Source: Siphonodentalium dalli (taxonomy: Eukaryota; Mollusca; Scaphopoda; Gadilida; Siphonodentaliidae). Taken from it: a DNA stretch of 64,000 nucleotides. Under the pieces are notes generated by a model. It made no database searches. It saw nothing but the letters and a program-made list of their open reading frames with translations, and was not told the origin of the DNA. The translations under genes were made by a program, and so were the position numbers. The stretch's first letter is position 1, and each line of letters starts with the position of its first letter. The DNA lies in assembly GCA_032622095.1 (NCBI GenBank), contig CP136069.1, forward strand, positions 100,904,278 to 100,968,277, written 5' to 3'. Positions 8,464-18,516 of this stretch are shown here, one piece after another.

Positions 8464-9767
8464 ATGGCACAAATGGTAAATGGATCATGCGAATGCAATA
8501 AATCGGAACTTGATATAACACATGTTCCACCAACGGTGGCTACAATGTCAGAATCGCAGTGGATCGAAAATCATCCGATTGCACCGCTGAATAATTCTGC
8601 TCGAATAGAGTTTGTCATACCATCTCAAACCGAAAAGTGGACAGATATTAACCAATCTTATCTTTATGTGAAATTCAAAATTACAAAAAAGATGGAACTA
8701 ATTTGCTAGCTGGTACGGAATTAGCACCTGTTAACAATTTCTTTCATAGCATGTTCAGCAGTATCGATGTTTACTTGAACAACAAATTGATAACTTCGAA
8801 TTCTGACACTTACCCATACCGAGCATATTTCGAAAATCTGTTGGGATACTCTCCAGAATATAAAGATAATCAATTAGCAAATTTAGAAATGTGGTATGGC
8901 GATACAGCAGAACAATTTGAAGAGAATACCAAAGGTGGTGGCAATGCTGGATTAACTTCTAGAGAAAGTTTGATCGGTGGTAGTAAAATTGTTGAACTAT
9001 GTGGACGCTTACACACTGATCTGTTTCTTCAAGAAAAATATTTACCAAATGGAATTGAAATTCGTATCAGATTAAACAGATCACCATCAAAATTTTGCCT
9101 CATTGGCGCCGAGGATGGACAAATTGTTTTCGAATCAGCAGTGTTCCATGTCAGAACAGTTAGTCTCTTTCCAGCGGTCTCAAATAAATTAAATCAAGAA
9201 ATTGTCCAGTCAAAAATGAAAATACCTATCAGACGAGTAGAAATAAAAACTTTCACAATTAGTACTGGACTTAGATCAAAAATTGAAGACCACTTATTTC
9301 AAGGACAATTACCAAAGAGAATTTTTATTGCGTTGGTCGAAAATAAAGTTATGAATGGAGATTTGGGTACCAATCCATTCCACTTCAAACATTTCAGTTT
9401 GAATAAATTGGAAGTTAGTCAAGACGGTCATACAATACATAACCGTCCATTTGAACCAAACTTCGCAACAAAACAATGTCTCAGATCATATTTATCTTTG
9501 TATCAATCTTTAGGAATGTTTGGTGTTAACAAATCAATTGGCATTAATTTAAAAGAATATATGAATGGATATTGTTTGTGGGGTTTCGACTTGACACCGG
9601 ACCAAGGAAGTGACGAGGGACATCTACATCCTATAAAGACAGGGAACCTGCGTTTGGAGCTTCAGTTCTTGACAGCTCTCACTACAGCCGTCAACGTTTT
9701 GGTGTATGCTGAATTCGACAGTGAAATAGAGATCACAGCTTTGAGAGAAGTGCTTACTGACTATTAG
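8464..9767 (+). pseudogene. Major capsid protein (double jelly roll, hexon-like), split by one frame break
   Basis: Forms the hexagonal capsomers. Two overlapping frames carry it: 8464-8709 (N-terminus, ending just after FKITKK) and a second from about 8695 to 9767, with the break at the A-run 8685-8690. Diagnostic patterns are the N-terminal ESQWIENHPIAPLNNSARIEFVI region with the strand SYLYVKFKI, then NNFFHSMFSSIDVYLNN, DTYPYRAYFENLLGYS (the YPYRAY motif of Polinton capsid proteins) and the C-terminal VLVYAEFDSEIEI strand. The combined length of about 430 residues is normal for a two-jelly-roll capsid protein. It follows the small basic gene by two bases and ends one base before the next ATG. 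Confidence 0.9.
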
Positions 9768-9768
9768 G

Positions 9769-10227
9769 ATGGATTTCACATCACAGCTATGGAACTACTA
9801 TGAAGAACACCAACGTTCACAAAACTTTGCTCCGAGATGGAGCCTGATCTTGGACACACTCAACAACGCTATGATTGAAGAACTACAAGAACTTATTCGC
9901 AAGGAAGTGTCAGCAAACTGTGAAGGATGTAAAATAGAACATCCTAGTCAACGTGAACATGTTCTGTGTTTGTTCTCTACAACTGATGATTGGACAAACC
10001 AGTTTATCGACTTAGCGCTGATTAAAATTGACATATACAATGTTTGGGAAAGATGGTTCCCGAAGCTGATGTGGTTAAACACACACTGCAAGGAGAAGTT
10101 CGAAGCATTCATCATGTATGATCATCTGAGAAACAGTTTGGAGCTCAACCGCAAAAAATTCGACGCAGAGTGGACTCTGATGTGGTCACAGCGAGTCAAA
10201 GAGAATTACAACGATGCAGACAGCTGA
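9769..10227 (+). CDS. Small Cys/His cluster protein of Polinton, function unknown
   Basis: 152 residues, start ATG one base after the capsid gene stop. The central signature is CEGCKIEHPSQREHVLC (C51, C54, H58, H64, C67), which could bind one zinc ion. It is flanked by an N-terminal helix (ALIEELQEL-like, 34-48) and an aromatic-rich C-terminal half (VWERWFPKLMWL, EAFIMYDHL). Similar C-x-GC-x-HPSQ-x-H proteins occur beside Polinton proteases in other invertebrates (memory only). It overlaps the protease start by 14 bases. It could be an assembly or regulatory factor; nothing in the sequence decides. Confidence 0.72.
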   Translation: MDFTSQLWNYYEEHQRSQNFAPRWSLILDTLNNAMIEELQELIRKEVSANCEGCKIEHPSQREHVLCLFSTTDDWTNQFIDLALIKIDIYNVWERWFPKLMWLNTHCKEKFEAFIMYDHLRNSLELNRKKFDAEWTLMWSQRVKENYNDADS

Positions 10228-10687
10228 ACTTCAATATATTCTGGACAATTCCTGGTTGTGTAAACTTAACACACATGTTTGTGCTAGAGATCTGTTACCA
10301 GAGAAGAAACCACAGCATATTCAAGCATATATTGTGAACACGCACTCATCGGATCAGCCAGGAGAACACTGGACATTGATGTTATTCAAGGGAAGATCAG
10401 CTGTATACTTCGACTCATTTGGACTACCACCACCGAGACGATATATGTTACCATTCATAAAAAGGAACTCATCAGCATGGACTATGAATACAACACGATA
10501 TCAACATCGTGCGACAAATGTGTGTGGATTATATTGTATATTCGCACTCCACCACATGATGAAAGGAAAGAGGATGAAAATATTATTCAATTCTCGGGAT
10601 TTCTTCAAGAATGACAGAACAATAGTTCGATGGTTTGGAAAGCACTATGGTCGATTATACAGAAAAGCAAATTTGCTGTTGAATTAA
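10214..10687 (+). CDS. Adenovirus-type cysteine protease (Polinton PRO, peptidase C5-like)
   Basis: 157 residues. The likely catalytic set in order is H52 (GEHWTLM), D67 (VYFDSFG), Q97 (RYQHR) and C104 (NVCGLYC), the H-D/E-Q-C arrangement of adenain and the wider C5/C48 group. The length is slightly below that of adenain. By analogy it cleaves capsid and core precursors during maturation; candidate sites with Q-x-G-G or Q-x-G-N are present in three small proteins of the same element. It is the last gene on the strand and overlaps the preceding gene by 14 bases. No lesion is seen. Confidence 0.9.
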   Translation: MQTAELQYILDNSWLCKLNTHVCARDLLPEKKPQHIQAYIVNTHSSDQPGEHWTLMLFKGRSAVYFDSFGLPPPRRYMLPFIKRNSSAWTMNTTRYQHRATNVCGLYCIFALHHMMKGKRMKILFNSRDFFKNDRTIVRWFGKHYGRLYRKANLLLN

Positions 10688-11130
10688 ACTTCACCAGGAC
10701 ATCGACGGCTGATATACATACAACGCAAAGAAGACGACGACCAGATAACAACGAATGTGTCAACAACTCCACAAAATAGACTCTTTTTGTTATTGATTCA
10801 GCGTAGGATGTTGTAGGATGTTCAATTAAGTTTCTTCAAATCTGAGACCTTGTTTTGTACATAAATTATTGTACTTTTTTAATATTATTGATGTATAATA
10901 ATATATTATTGTTCATTGTTCTTGTTCTTGTTTTTGAAAAATAAAATGATAAATTTCAACAAAATCGTTTTCACTGTAGGACCCCCACCATTTGATTCTG
11001 TTCGTGTCGATGTGTAATCTCTGGTCAGAATTATACAAACTTTAAATTAGTAATGAAAAAATGTCTAAGTCCATTTTCATTTTTTCGATCAGAAATGTCA
11101 CATCAATGACAGGAACATCTATCCTCAGGA
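10688..11130. other. Polinton 3' flank, non-coding
   Basis: No gene is seen. The stretch is A+T-rich, with TAATAATATATTATT-type palindromic runs near 10885-10915, TTGTTCTTG repeats near 10915-10935, and an AATAAA at about 10940 that could be the polyadenylation signal of the last Polinton genes. The right terminal inverted repeat should lie here, but its partner is outside the window. Confidence 0.5.
10940..10945 (+). terminator. Candidate polyadenylation signal AATAAA
   Basis: AATAAA about 250 bases after the protease stop; the only canonical signal noted soon after the last gene. A T/G-rich stretch lies just upstream rather than downstream, so support is modest. Confidence 0.35.
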
Positions 11131-11342
11131 TGGGAACTATGGCCCAGTACCCCCCAGACATGGGCACTATGGCCCAGTACCCCCCAGACATGGGCACTAT
11201 GGCCCAGTACCCCCCCAGACATGGGCACTATGGCCCATGGGCCATAGTGCCCATGTCTGGGGGGTACTGGGCCATAGTGCCCATGTCTGGGGGGTAATGG
11301 GCCATAGTGCCCATGTCTGGGGGTACTGGGCCATAGTGCCCA
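11131..11342. repeat. Inverted array of 30-bp repeats forming a ~210-bp hairpin
   Basis: Three and a half copies of a 30-base unit with core CACTATGGCCCAGTACCCC run left to right up to 11237, then three and a half reverse-complement copies run from 11238. The centre, between 11237 and 11238, has no spacer (CATGGGCCATAG lies just across it). One unit per arm has gained or lost a base in the C-run or G-run. The left arm reads as MGTMAQYPPD repeats, but this is a by-product of the 30-base period. Confidence 0.9.
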
Positions 11343-11760
11343 CCATTACTACTGTCATCCAACTCTACCCAACACCCAACAGTTCAATAAACGTAGATAG
11401 GTGCTGTGGGCAATTAACGTTGATTGAGTGTTGTGTGAAATTTCATCCAACACGTTGTATAATTAACATACAACCGTTGGTAGTAAATATATATGCAACG
11501 TTGTGTAAAAGTGTATCAAACAAAATTGTCATGCAACTTTTCACACAACGTAGATAGGTGCTGTGGGCATACAACGGTTGCTTGACTGTTGGATAACTTA
11601 TTATCCAACTAGATTTAGGGTGTGGTGGCATTTTGGATAAGTCAAATTTTGATGACTTGGTGCCAATTAGTTCACCTTTACCAACCATCTATATTAGCAT
11701 CAAAATCTCACCGTGTCAACGTTCTTCGCTCTATAGGAAATCCAAGTCCATAAGGCGTCT
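11343..11760. repeat. Non-coding block with 22-bp direct repeats and short CAACGTTG-type palindromes
   Basis: ACGTAGATAGGTGCTGTGGG occurs at 11391 and again at 11548 with a two-base extension in both. Between them are many short CAACGTTG, ACAACGTTG and CAACCGTTGG-like palindromes and repeated TTATCCAAC. This looks like a small non-autonomous repeat, but I cannot define its ends. Confidence 0.5.
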
Positions 11761-11778
11761 TATTACCATGCCCGGTAT

Positions 11779-12264
11779 ATGCCTACCACCAAGTCTTGGT
11801 CAAAGATGAGGACCGCTGAAAGACGGCATTCAGTACAAAACACGGAACAGAAGCTGGGAATTTGTCAAAATGCCCTTTGGGCTCTCGGGAAGCCCTTATA
11901 CCTGGTCGATGGTAATAAACCTGGTTTTCCAAGGCCTGAACTGGTCAGTAGCATTGTGCTATCTCGACGACGTAGTTATTGGAGGTTTTTCCGTGTCTAA
12001 TCACCTCCAGAATCTCCAGGAAGTACTACAGAGATTCCGTAATTATAACCTGAAATTAAAACCCCAAAAATGTGAGTTCTTCCAGCACAAAATCGAGTTT
12101 CTAGGAAGAATAGTCAGTCAGGATGGGGTTAAAATTGAATGAGTCCATCGAAACAGTTAAAAACTGGCCAACCCCATCAAGTACCAAGGAAGTAGAAATC
12201 TTTTGTGGCCTGGTGATCTATCATCTGGCTTTTGTCAAAAGTTATGCCGAGCTGGCTAGACCAT
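11779..12264 (+). pseudogene. Ty3/Gypsy element A, reverse transcriptase fragment
   Basis: In shifting frames the sequence encodes the end of the RT palm: a KD-G-IQYKTRN-like segment, MPFGLSGSPYTWSMV (from 11870), the catalytic box CYLDDVVIGG, and LKPQKCEFFQHKIEFLGRIVSQDGVKIE, all standard for Gypsy pol. A stop and frame shifts break it after 12142, but YAELARPF remains readable just before 12264. There it is cut by element B (target duplication CCAT), and pol resumes at 20682. Confidence 0.85.
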
Positions 12265-13186
12265 TTTAGTAGAGCGGGTTTCCGAGTCCAGTAGAAGAGT
12301 TTCCGTGTAGAGGATGGAGGTTAAAGGAAGTGCACAGATCTTGGGGAATTAGCTTTAATGTATATCACATACACCAGACTTCCAGCATACATACATGTAT
12401 AACAAAAGATTTACATGAACAAAATAGCTGCATTGCGCCGAAGCGCAATGCGAATTCGTGGAACCTCTCAGAACCGCATGTCTGGATGTGTGTCTCTTTT
12501 TTTTCTTTTGTGGCTGTTGGGTCTATTCTTATAATAGATCCATTTCCAACCAGGCATACCATTTTGTGACATAAACGTATATAATTCATTGCGCAATATT
12601 GGCAGTTTTGTAAAGGTCATTTCTAAGGAGAATGAGGAATTTGCTTTCGTTTAATGATAATGTGTATAGACGGGCGACATCTGACCTCTTATAATTATGC
12701 CACAGGCGACATTTAAAGCTTGAATACAACGCTAGGTAATTTCATATTGTGTGTACAACGATTGTGAATCAGACTTATGTAAGATTTGAGACACCACTGG
12801 TCAAACAGAACAACCACTCTACGATAGAGCGTTAATAAATATTTCGTAATAGGTATAAGTTATGTGACATAGCCAGACAAATTACTGTCTGGTTTATAAT
12901 TATGCACAGTGAATGTATATCAAATTGTGTAGTATCTACATGTTGGATTTTCCACGAAGTTAACGGAGATTTGAAAACGAAATTTACCATAGTAACATAA
13001 CATGGACTCTGATTTTTAACCAGAAGTAAATGTGATGAAAATATGCACTACTTTGTTGTTTAATGTATACTCAGAGTATTTATTCGCGTTTTGACTCAGA
13101 GTTTTGAGTGGAAAAACGTCTTACTTTAATTAATCTCTGATACCGAATGCTGTCTAAATAAAGACCCTATAGTTTACTCTATAATA
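12265..13186. repeat. Left ~922-bp terminal direct repeat of element B
   Basis: Starts TTTAGTAGAGCGGG and ends ACTCTATAATA, and is repeated with about a dozen differences at 14905-15541 plus 20387-20677. The two copies flank 1.7 kb and are bordered by CCAT at 12261-12264 and 20678-20681, so they behave as LTRs. The ends lack the usual TG..CA, but the first and last ten bases form a weak inverted repeat (TTTAGTAGAG / TATTATAGAG). It contains an AAATAAAG near its right end. Confidence 0.8.
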
Positions 13187-14815
13187 GTACTCCCCTACCT
13201 AAAAAAGATGCTCCGCATCGTAAAATTGAAGTAATAATTAGACATAAATGCATAATTGTGCAGATGACAGAAGAACAAGTCCTGAGAACACTATATAGTT
13301 GATTGTAAATCATGAAGGGTGTCATAATTCCTGTTAGAGAGAAAATAAGGGGTGGTTACTGCGGTTCTCCAAAAGAAGAGTGATCAATTCTTCTTATTAG
13401 ATGGTGCACCAACGCACAAGGAAAATGTTGGAAGAAAATAATTAAGAGGGTAGGAATAATTCATCCCAAATTGGGGAGAATGAAAAAATATATATATAAA
13501 ATGAAATATGAAGTTGAAAACTGGATCTCATTGAGGTTTAAGGTCTTTTAAATGGGGATGCACATAAGTATCCAGTACTGATTTTGTGAGTTTGTACTCA
13601 AACGTAAATAAAATCCGCTTATCGGATTAAATGTAAATAAAATGTAATTAAGTTTGCTCTGAGGCATTTAAATGTGAATTCGATTGAATTTGAATTTAAG
13701 CATCTAACATGTCGTTTAGTCATACCATTCTGATATAAGCAACATTTAATTGTCTTGGTATAAATTCATGTTAACTGGGACATACAGTTGAATAGTAATG
13801 GCGTGTGTGAGTTGCGGAACTCTATAGCATGCTGTCGTTTAGTCATGAGGGAACAAATGCCTTTACCTCATAAGCAACAGTTTATGCCATATGAAAATAG
13901 TAATAATAATATTAAAAATATAGAAACTAACGTAATGTTCTGAGAAAATAATGGTCCTTCTGACATCAATGATTTTTTTTGCATGTGTATAATATGAATT
14001 GAATAACTTATAGTCACTTTGAAAATAACGTGCATTGAAGAAGAAACATATAGTCATGTAGTCACTTAATATGTTAGAACAATTAATCTGTTTCCGTAAA
14101 TTCACGAAGCACCAATGTGTCCAATAGATGACATCGAATCTGTCTCCATCCGTCTTTACAATATGTTCCGTTAACTGCAGCAGGTATATCTTGAATTGTG
14201 AGAATTGCTGTATCCATGTGCAGAATAACGGACTATACCACAGAGTCGGTTTGATCCAGCGCAGGGACTGTACATGTAGAAATGTGTCCTCCGTCTTGTG
14301 GATTCCGAAATATGTGGCAGAATATTTGTAGAGACGAAATGTTAACCGAAGCGTTGTCGAATCTTGGGTACATTATAGCATTCGTGCTTTTCTGAATCGA
14401 TAGCATATTCAGGATGAGTCCATGATTTCGCGATCGAAATATATATAGAGTGAAACTTCTGTCCGTGCACAAACTAACAGCTGTTGAATAGCAGATCGGT
14501 TGAACATCCCAAGAATAGATATCGAGGGGCACCTGTCGTCCGCAAAGTCCCATGTTGGTCCGGTTTGGTCCTCTGCCACGCACATGTATTGAAGAATATG
14601 AACTTGAACGAGGAATGTGGACGCAGTCAGAGGAATTCGGAGTCTGCACAGGTTCAACAGTTGAGAAGATGGCGGCGATGAAGATATTCACAAGATGAAA
14701 ATTTCATGCGAAATCATGTACTCACGGAGATGTCAGTGGTGTTGCAAGCTCCTGAATTCCAATATTTATTTTGCATTGACGTTGTTCAGCATCAGTGATT
14801 CTCCATCCGAAGTAG

Positions 14816-14847
<32 letters not shown>

Positions 14848-14904
14848 AAGTGCGGGATCGTTGGGATAGCTAAAAAGAATCTCAGCCGCGAATTCTCTCA
14901 CCAG
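13187..14904. other. Internal region of element B, no recognised gene
   Basis: 1.7 kb with only short frames; the longest (14233-14691, minus strand, 152 codons) has no motif I recognise and no coding-like composition. A (TA)n tract lies at 14816-14842. I see no primer-binding site or purine tract that decides the strand. Confidence 0.5.
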
Positions 14905-15541
14905 TTTAGTAGAGCGGGTTTCCGAGTCCAGTAGAAGAGTTTCCGTGTAGAGGATGGAGGTTAAAGGAAGTGCACAGATCTTGGGGAATTAGCTTTAATG
15001 TATATCACATACACCAGACGTCCAGCATACATACATGTATAACAAAAGATTTACATGAACAAAATAGCTGCATTGCGCCGAAGCGCAATGCGAATTCGTG
15101 GAACCTCTCAGAACCGCATGTCTGGATGATGTGTCTCTTTTTTTTCTTTTGTGGCTGTTGGGTCTATTCTTATAATAGATCCATTTCCAACCAGGCATAC
15201 CATTTTGTGACATAAACGTATATAATTCATTGCGCAATATTGGCAGTTTTGTAAAAGTCATTTCTAAGGAGAATGAGGAATTTGCTTTCATTTAATGATA
15301 ATGTGTATAGACGGGCGACATCTGACCTCTTATAATTATGCCACAGGCGACATTTAAAGCTTGAATACAACGCTAGGTAATTTCATATTGTGTGTACAGC
15401 GATTGTGAATCAGACTTATGTAAGATTTGAGACACCACTGGTCAAACAGAACAACCACTCTCCGATAGAGCGTTTATACATATTTCGTAATAGGTATAAG
15501 TTATGTGACATAGCCAGACAAATTACTGTCTGGTTTATAAT
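14905..15541. repeat. Right terminal repeat of element B, first part
   Basis: Matches 12265 to about 12897 with scattered substitutions. It is interrupted after ATAAT (15537-15541) by Gypsy C; the remainder resumes at 20387. Confidence 0.85.
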
Positions 15542-15704
15542 TGTAGTATTATTAGGGAGGACTTAGTTATATGTGGAGATGTTGAAGAGATGATTATGCG
15601 TTTAATATAAAATGGCGTTAACCACGCTGTCGGTTCATTTGTAACATAATTATAAAACTGGTTCTTCAAAACAGCACCCTTTGCTGAACGTTAGTTATTC
15701 AACA
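15542..15704 (-). repeat. 3' LTR of Gypsy C
   Basis: TGTAGTATTATTAGGG...TTATTCAACA, 163 bases; differs from the other LTR at two transition sites (GGCGTTAACC/GGCATTAACC and GTCGGTTC/GTCGATTC). Next to it, at 15705-15718, is TCCCCTTTTTTTTT, which on the minus strand is an A9GGGGA polypurine tract, fixing this as the 3' LTR. Confidence 0.93.
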
Positions 15705-15718
15705 TCCCCTTTTTTTTT
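15705..15718 (-). other. Polypurine tract of Gypsy C
   Basis: The minus strand reads AAAAAAAAAGGGGA immediately before the 3' LTR, the expected primer site for plus-strand DNA synthesis. Confidence 0.8.
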
Positions 15719-15776
15719 ACAAACAGGCTGTTGAACATAAACAGTTAAAATTAAATTAGCACAATCTGGATTATGC

Positions 15777-16435
15777 TCACTCATCCGAGTATCGTTTTGG
15801 AAGTTTTACGTTTCTCCCTGATCTTGTGTGATAATGATCGTTATCATTTCCAGGAGATGGCAATGGTGGTAACTTGTCAAGGGTCTCACACACAAGTGGC
15901 TTAACTGGCTGCGAACTGCCAGTTTCGTGGTGACTGGAAGGAATAACTGGAGAAACATCGGTTTCCTGTCCAGAATCATCGCACAAACTCGTATCCTCTC
16001 TGATTTGTACTCTGTTTCGAGTAAGCACTCTGCCATTTGGCATTTCAATATCGTACGAACGATTGCTGCGTTCCTTGATGATTTCCGCTGGGAACCACAC
16101 ACTGCACTGCTTATCGAGAACACGCACTTTCTGGCCTTGTAACAGAGGTACTAAACTCTTACATTTCTGGTTCGCATACTGTTCCTGTTTATCACATTGT
16201 TGTTTAATATGATCCCTGTATATCACACCAGAATGGTCGGTGCGCTGACTGGGAAGCACTGTCGGAATCGGTCTGCCAAACATAAGCTCAGCAGGGCTCG
16301 GCATCACGTTGTCGAGCGGCGTTGCTCGAACATTTAGCAGTGCTGCATTTATATCGCTCCGAGATTTCAAACACCTTTTGATGATTGGTTTGATGTATCG
16401 AATCTGACGTTCAATAAAACCATTTGACTGGGAAT
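15777..16435 (-). pseudogene. Gypsy C integrase, C-terminal part (after frame break)
   Basis: This frame begins meaningfully at about 16435 with SNGFIERQIRYIKPIIKRCL, which holds the third catalytic acidic residue (E in GFIERQ). It continues with a GPY/F-like region (MFGRPIPTVLPS, then KVRVLDKQCSVWFPAEIIK and NRSYDIEMPNGRVLTRNRVQIRE), and ends in a Ser/His-rich tail finishing KLPKRYSDE. Upstream codons of the same frame (to 16511) are out-of-frame readings of the core domain. The break with the preceding frame is near 16425-16440. Confidence 0.85.
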
Positions 16436-18516
16436 CTCGGACTGCTTGTGACATGCTGTATTCCCCAAGAATCACAGAATTCATTATATCTTGTGAGATA
16501 TTGTGGACCATTATCCGACACTATGATGCGAGGAACACCCAGTAAGCTTAGTACCTCCTTTGTTACTTGAACAACTGCATCAGAACTGGTTGATCGCAAT
16601 TCTTTCACAACTGGATAACGACTAAAATAGTCACTGATGATCAGAAAATCTTTGCCATCTATCTCGAACAGGTCAGTCCCTAATTTAATCCATGGAGCAC
16701 TCGGCCTTTCGTGTGAGATTAGCGGTTCCTTTTGTTGCTGGGGTTGTAACTCTTGGGAATATGAACAATTTTTACACAAGAGTTCAATGTCCTTGTTTAT
16801 GTTATTCCAATAAACACTTTCTCTTGCAAGCCTTCTTGTTTTCTCAATTCCTTGGTGACTCTGATGTAACTGTTTTAAAATGTCACTGTGTCTTGATGTC
16901 GGAATTAACACTTGTCTCCCTTTGAATATTATGCCATTTTCCACAGCAAGCTCATCACGATAACTGTAATACTGTCGCAAATCCTTGGGAAGATCTTTTA
17001 CCGAATCTGGCCATCCGGTAAATATGACCTCCGCCAAGCTACTGAGACTTGAATCTCGCATTGTTTCTGTTCGCAAGTCAGCTTGCTTGTCGGGCGAGAA
17101 ATTAATCATGTCCAAACGAATGTCGTCAATCACATCCAAATGGACACCGTCCACTCGTGTGTCCAGCTCGACTGCCTGACTTTTGTTAATGTTTGGTAAT
17201 CTGGAAAGTGCGTCAGCCAATACCATTTCCTTGCCTGGGCGATATTTGACATCAAAGTCATATCCCTGCACCTTGATAAGCATACGTTGGAGTCTTGGTG
17301 GTGCAGTATGAATGGGCTTATGGAAAATAACTTCCAATGGTTTGTGATCTGTGATGGTATTAAAATGTTTACCAAACAACAAATGTTGAAATCTCTGGAT
17401 GCCATATATTACAGCAAGACACTCACGTTCTAAATTGCTGTAGTTTGATAGAGTGGGTGTTAAAGCTTTGCTCGCGAATGCTACAGGTTTCCCATTTTGA
17501 ATAATTGCAGCCCCAAGGCCTCTTTCACTTGCATCAACTTCGAGAACAGTTTCAGCAGATGGGTCAAAGAATTGCAGCGCTATACTACCCGCAATAATTT
17601 CTTTCATCATCTCGAACACATGCGTATGGTCTTCCGACCATTCAAATTGGACTTCTTGTTTCAGCAAGTCACGCAATACAGATGTGTGTTCGGAAAAATT
17701 CGGAACGTGTGGTGATAAGAATGTAACCATCCCGAGGAATGTATGTAGATCTTTTTTGTCTCTGGGAATAGGCATTTGCTTAATGTCCTCGACTTTTGTC
17801 GCATCTGAAAACACACCTTTGTCAGTGAATACTCTGCCAAAGAATGAAATGCTGTTCAGTTTAATAACGCACTTCTCTGAATTGAGCCGTAGTCCCTCCT
17901 TTCGAGCAATGTGCATGAACTTTAACAGTCTCTGGTCGTGTTGAACTTCGTCTTCGCCGTATATGATCAGATCATCGCTTATACCTACACAGCCTTCACA
18001 TTGTTCTATTATTGCATCCATTCGTTGCTGAAATAGATCTTGACTAACACATAAACCAAATGGGAGGCGCATCCAACACCACCTTCCAAAAGGCGTTCGA
18101 AATGTGGTTAGTTCCTGGCTCTCTGTATTCAGTTTTATTCCCCAATATCCTGCTTTTGCATCCAATTTTGAGAACACTTTGGCTTTGGCAAACTTAGGTG
18201 TAATTTCTTCAATAGTTGGAATTTTGTGCGGACATCTCTCTAAAGCTTGGTTGAGTTTCTGTGGATCCAGGCATATCCTGAGGCTCCCATCAGTTTTAGT
18301 GACATAAGTCAGTGATGAACACCATTGAGTGTGGTGATTTATTTTCCGAATTACTCCTTGCTCCTCCAATTTCTTTAAAGCTTCATTTATAGGCTGTTCA
18401 AGATGCACAGATACCCGTCTAGGTGCATCAATGAAAGGATTGGCACCTGTTTTGATATGCAATGCCTCCTCGCCTTTAAAATTACCAATTCCGTCAAAGC
18501 AATCTGGGAAGATTTT
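16411..18516 (-). pseudogene. Gypsy C reverse transcriptase, RNase H and integrase core
   Basis: The frame is the same as gag-protease, separated from it only by TAA at 18517-18519. From the first Met (18462): RT with LD101 in VFSKLDAKAGYW, MRLPFGLCVSQDLFQQRM, and the catalytic GISDDLIIYGE (D163, D164; Ser where Ala is commoner). RNase H follows with VLEVDASERGLG and TDHKPLEVIF. Integrase then has the HHCC finger (HQSHQG ... CKNCS), D in GTDLFEI and D in VSDNGPQYLT. The frame breaks near 16435 before the third acidic residue. The sequence upstream of the first Met (PDCFDGIGNFKGEEALHI) is the usual start of Gypsy RT, so no separate start is expected. Confidence 0.93.

Larger units (their letters stand above)
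1..10960 (+). mobile_element. Polinton/Maverick (adintovirus-like) element, left end outside window
   Basis: Seen: a run of thirteen same-strand genes with gaps of 5-60 bases or short overlaps, including a protein-primed type B DNA polymerase, packaging ATPase, retroviral-type integrase with chromodomain, penton-like and double-jelly-roll capsid proteins and an adenovirus-type protease. Known: this combination defines Polintons/Mavericks and the related adintoviruses, large self-synthesising elements that are both transposons and probable viruses. The left terminal inverted repeat is outside the window, so the right end cannot be set by pairing; I place it provisionally after the AATAAA near 10940. 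Inferred: lesions are few (one in-frame stop, two frame breaks), so the copy is young or the breaks are partly sequencing errors at A-runs. Confidence 0.9.

Noticed and set aside
11061-11557. Open frames encoding MGTMAQYPPD and GHSAHVWG repeats
   Set aside because: They are the 30-base hairpin repeat read in frame; both orientations give frames, as expected from the period being a multiple of three.
12330-15291. Pair of similar frames (MHRSWGISFNVYHIHQ...) at 12330 and 14970
   Set aside because: They lie in the two terminal repeats of element B; the similarity is due to the repeat and they diverge by frame shifts.
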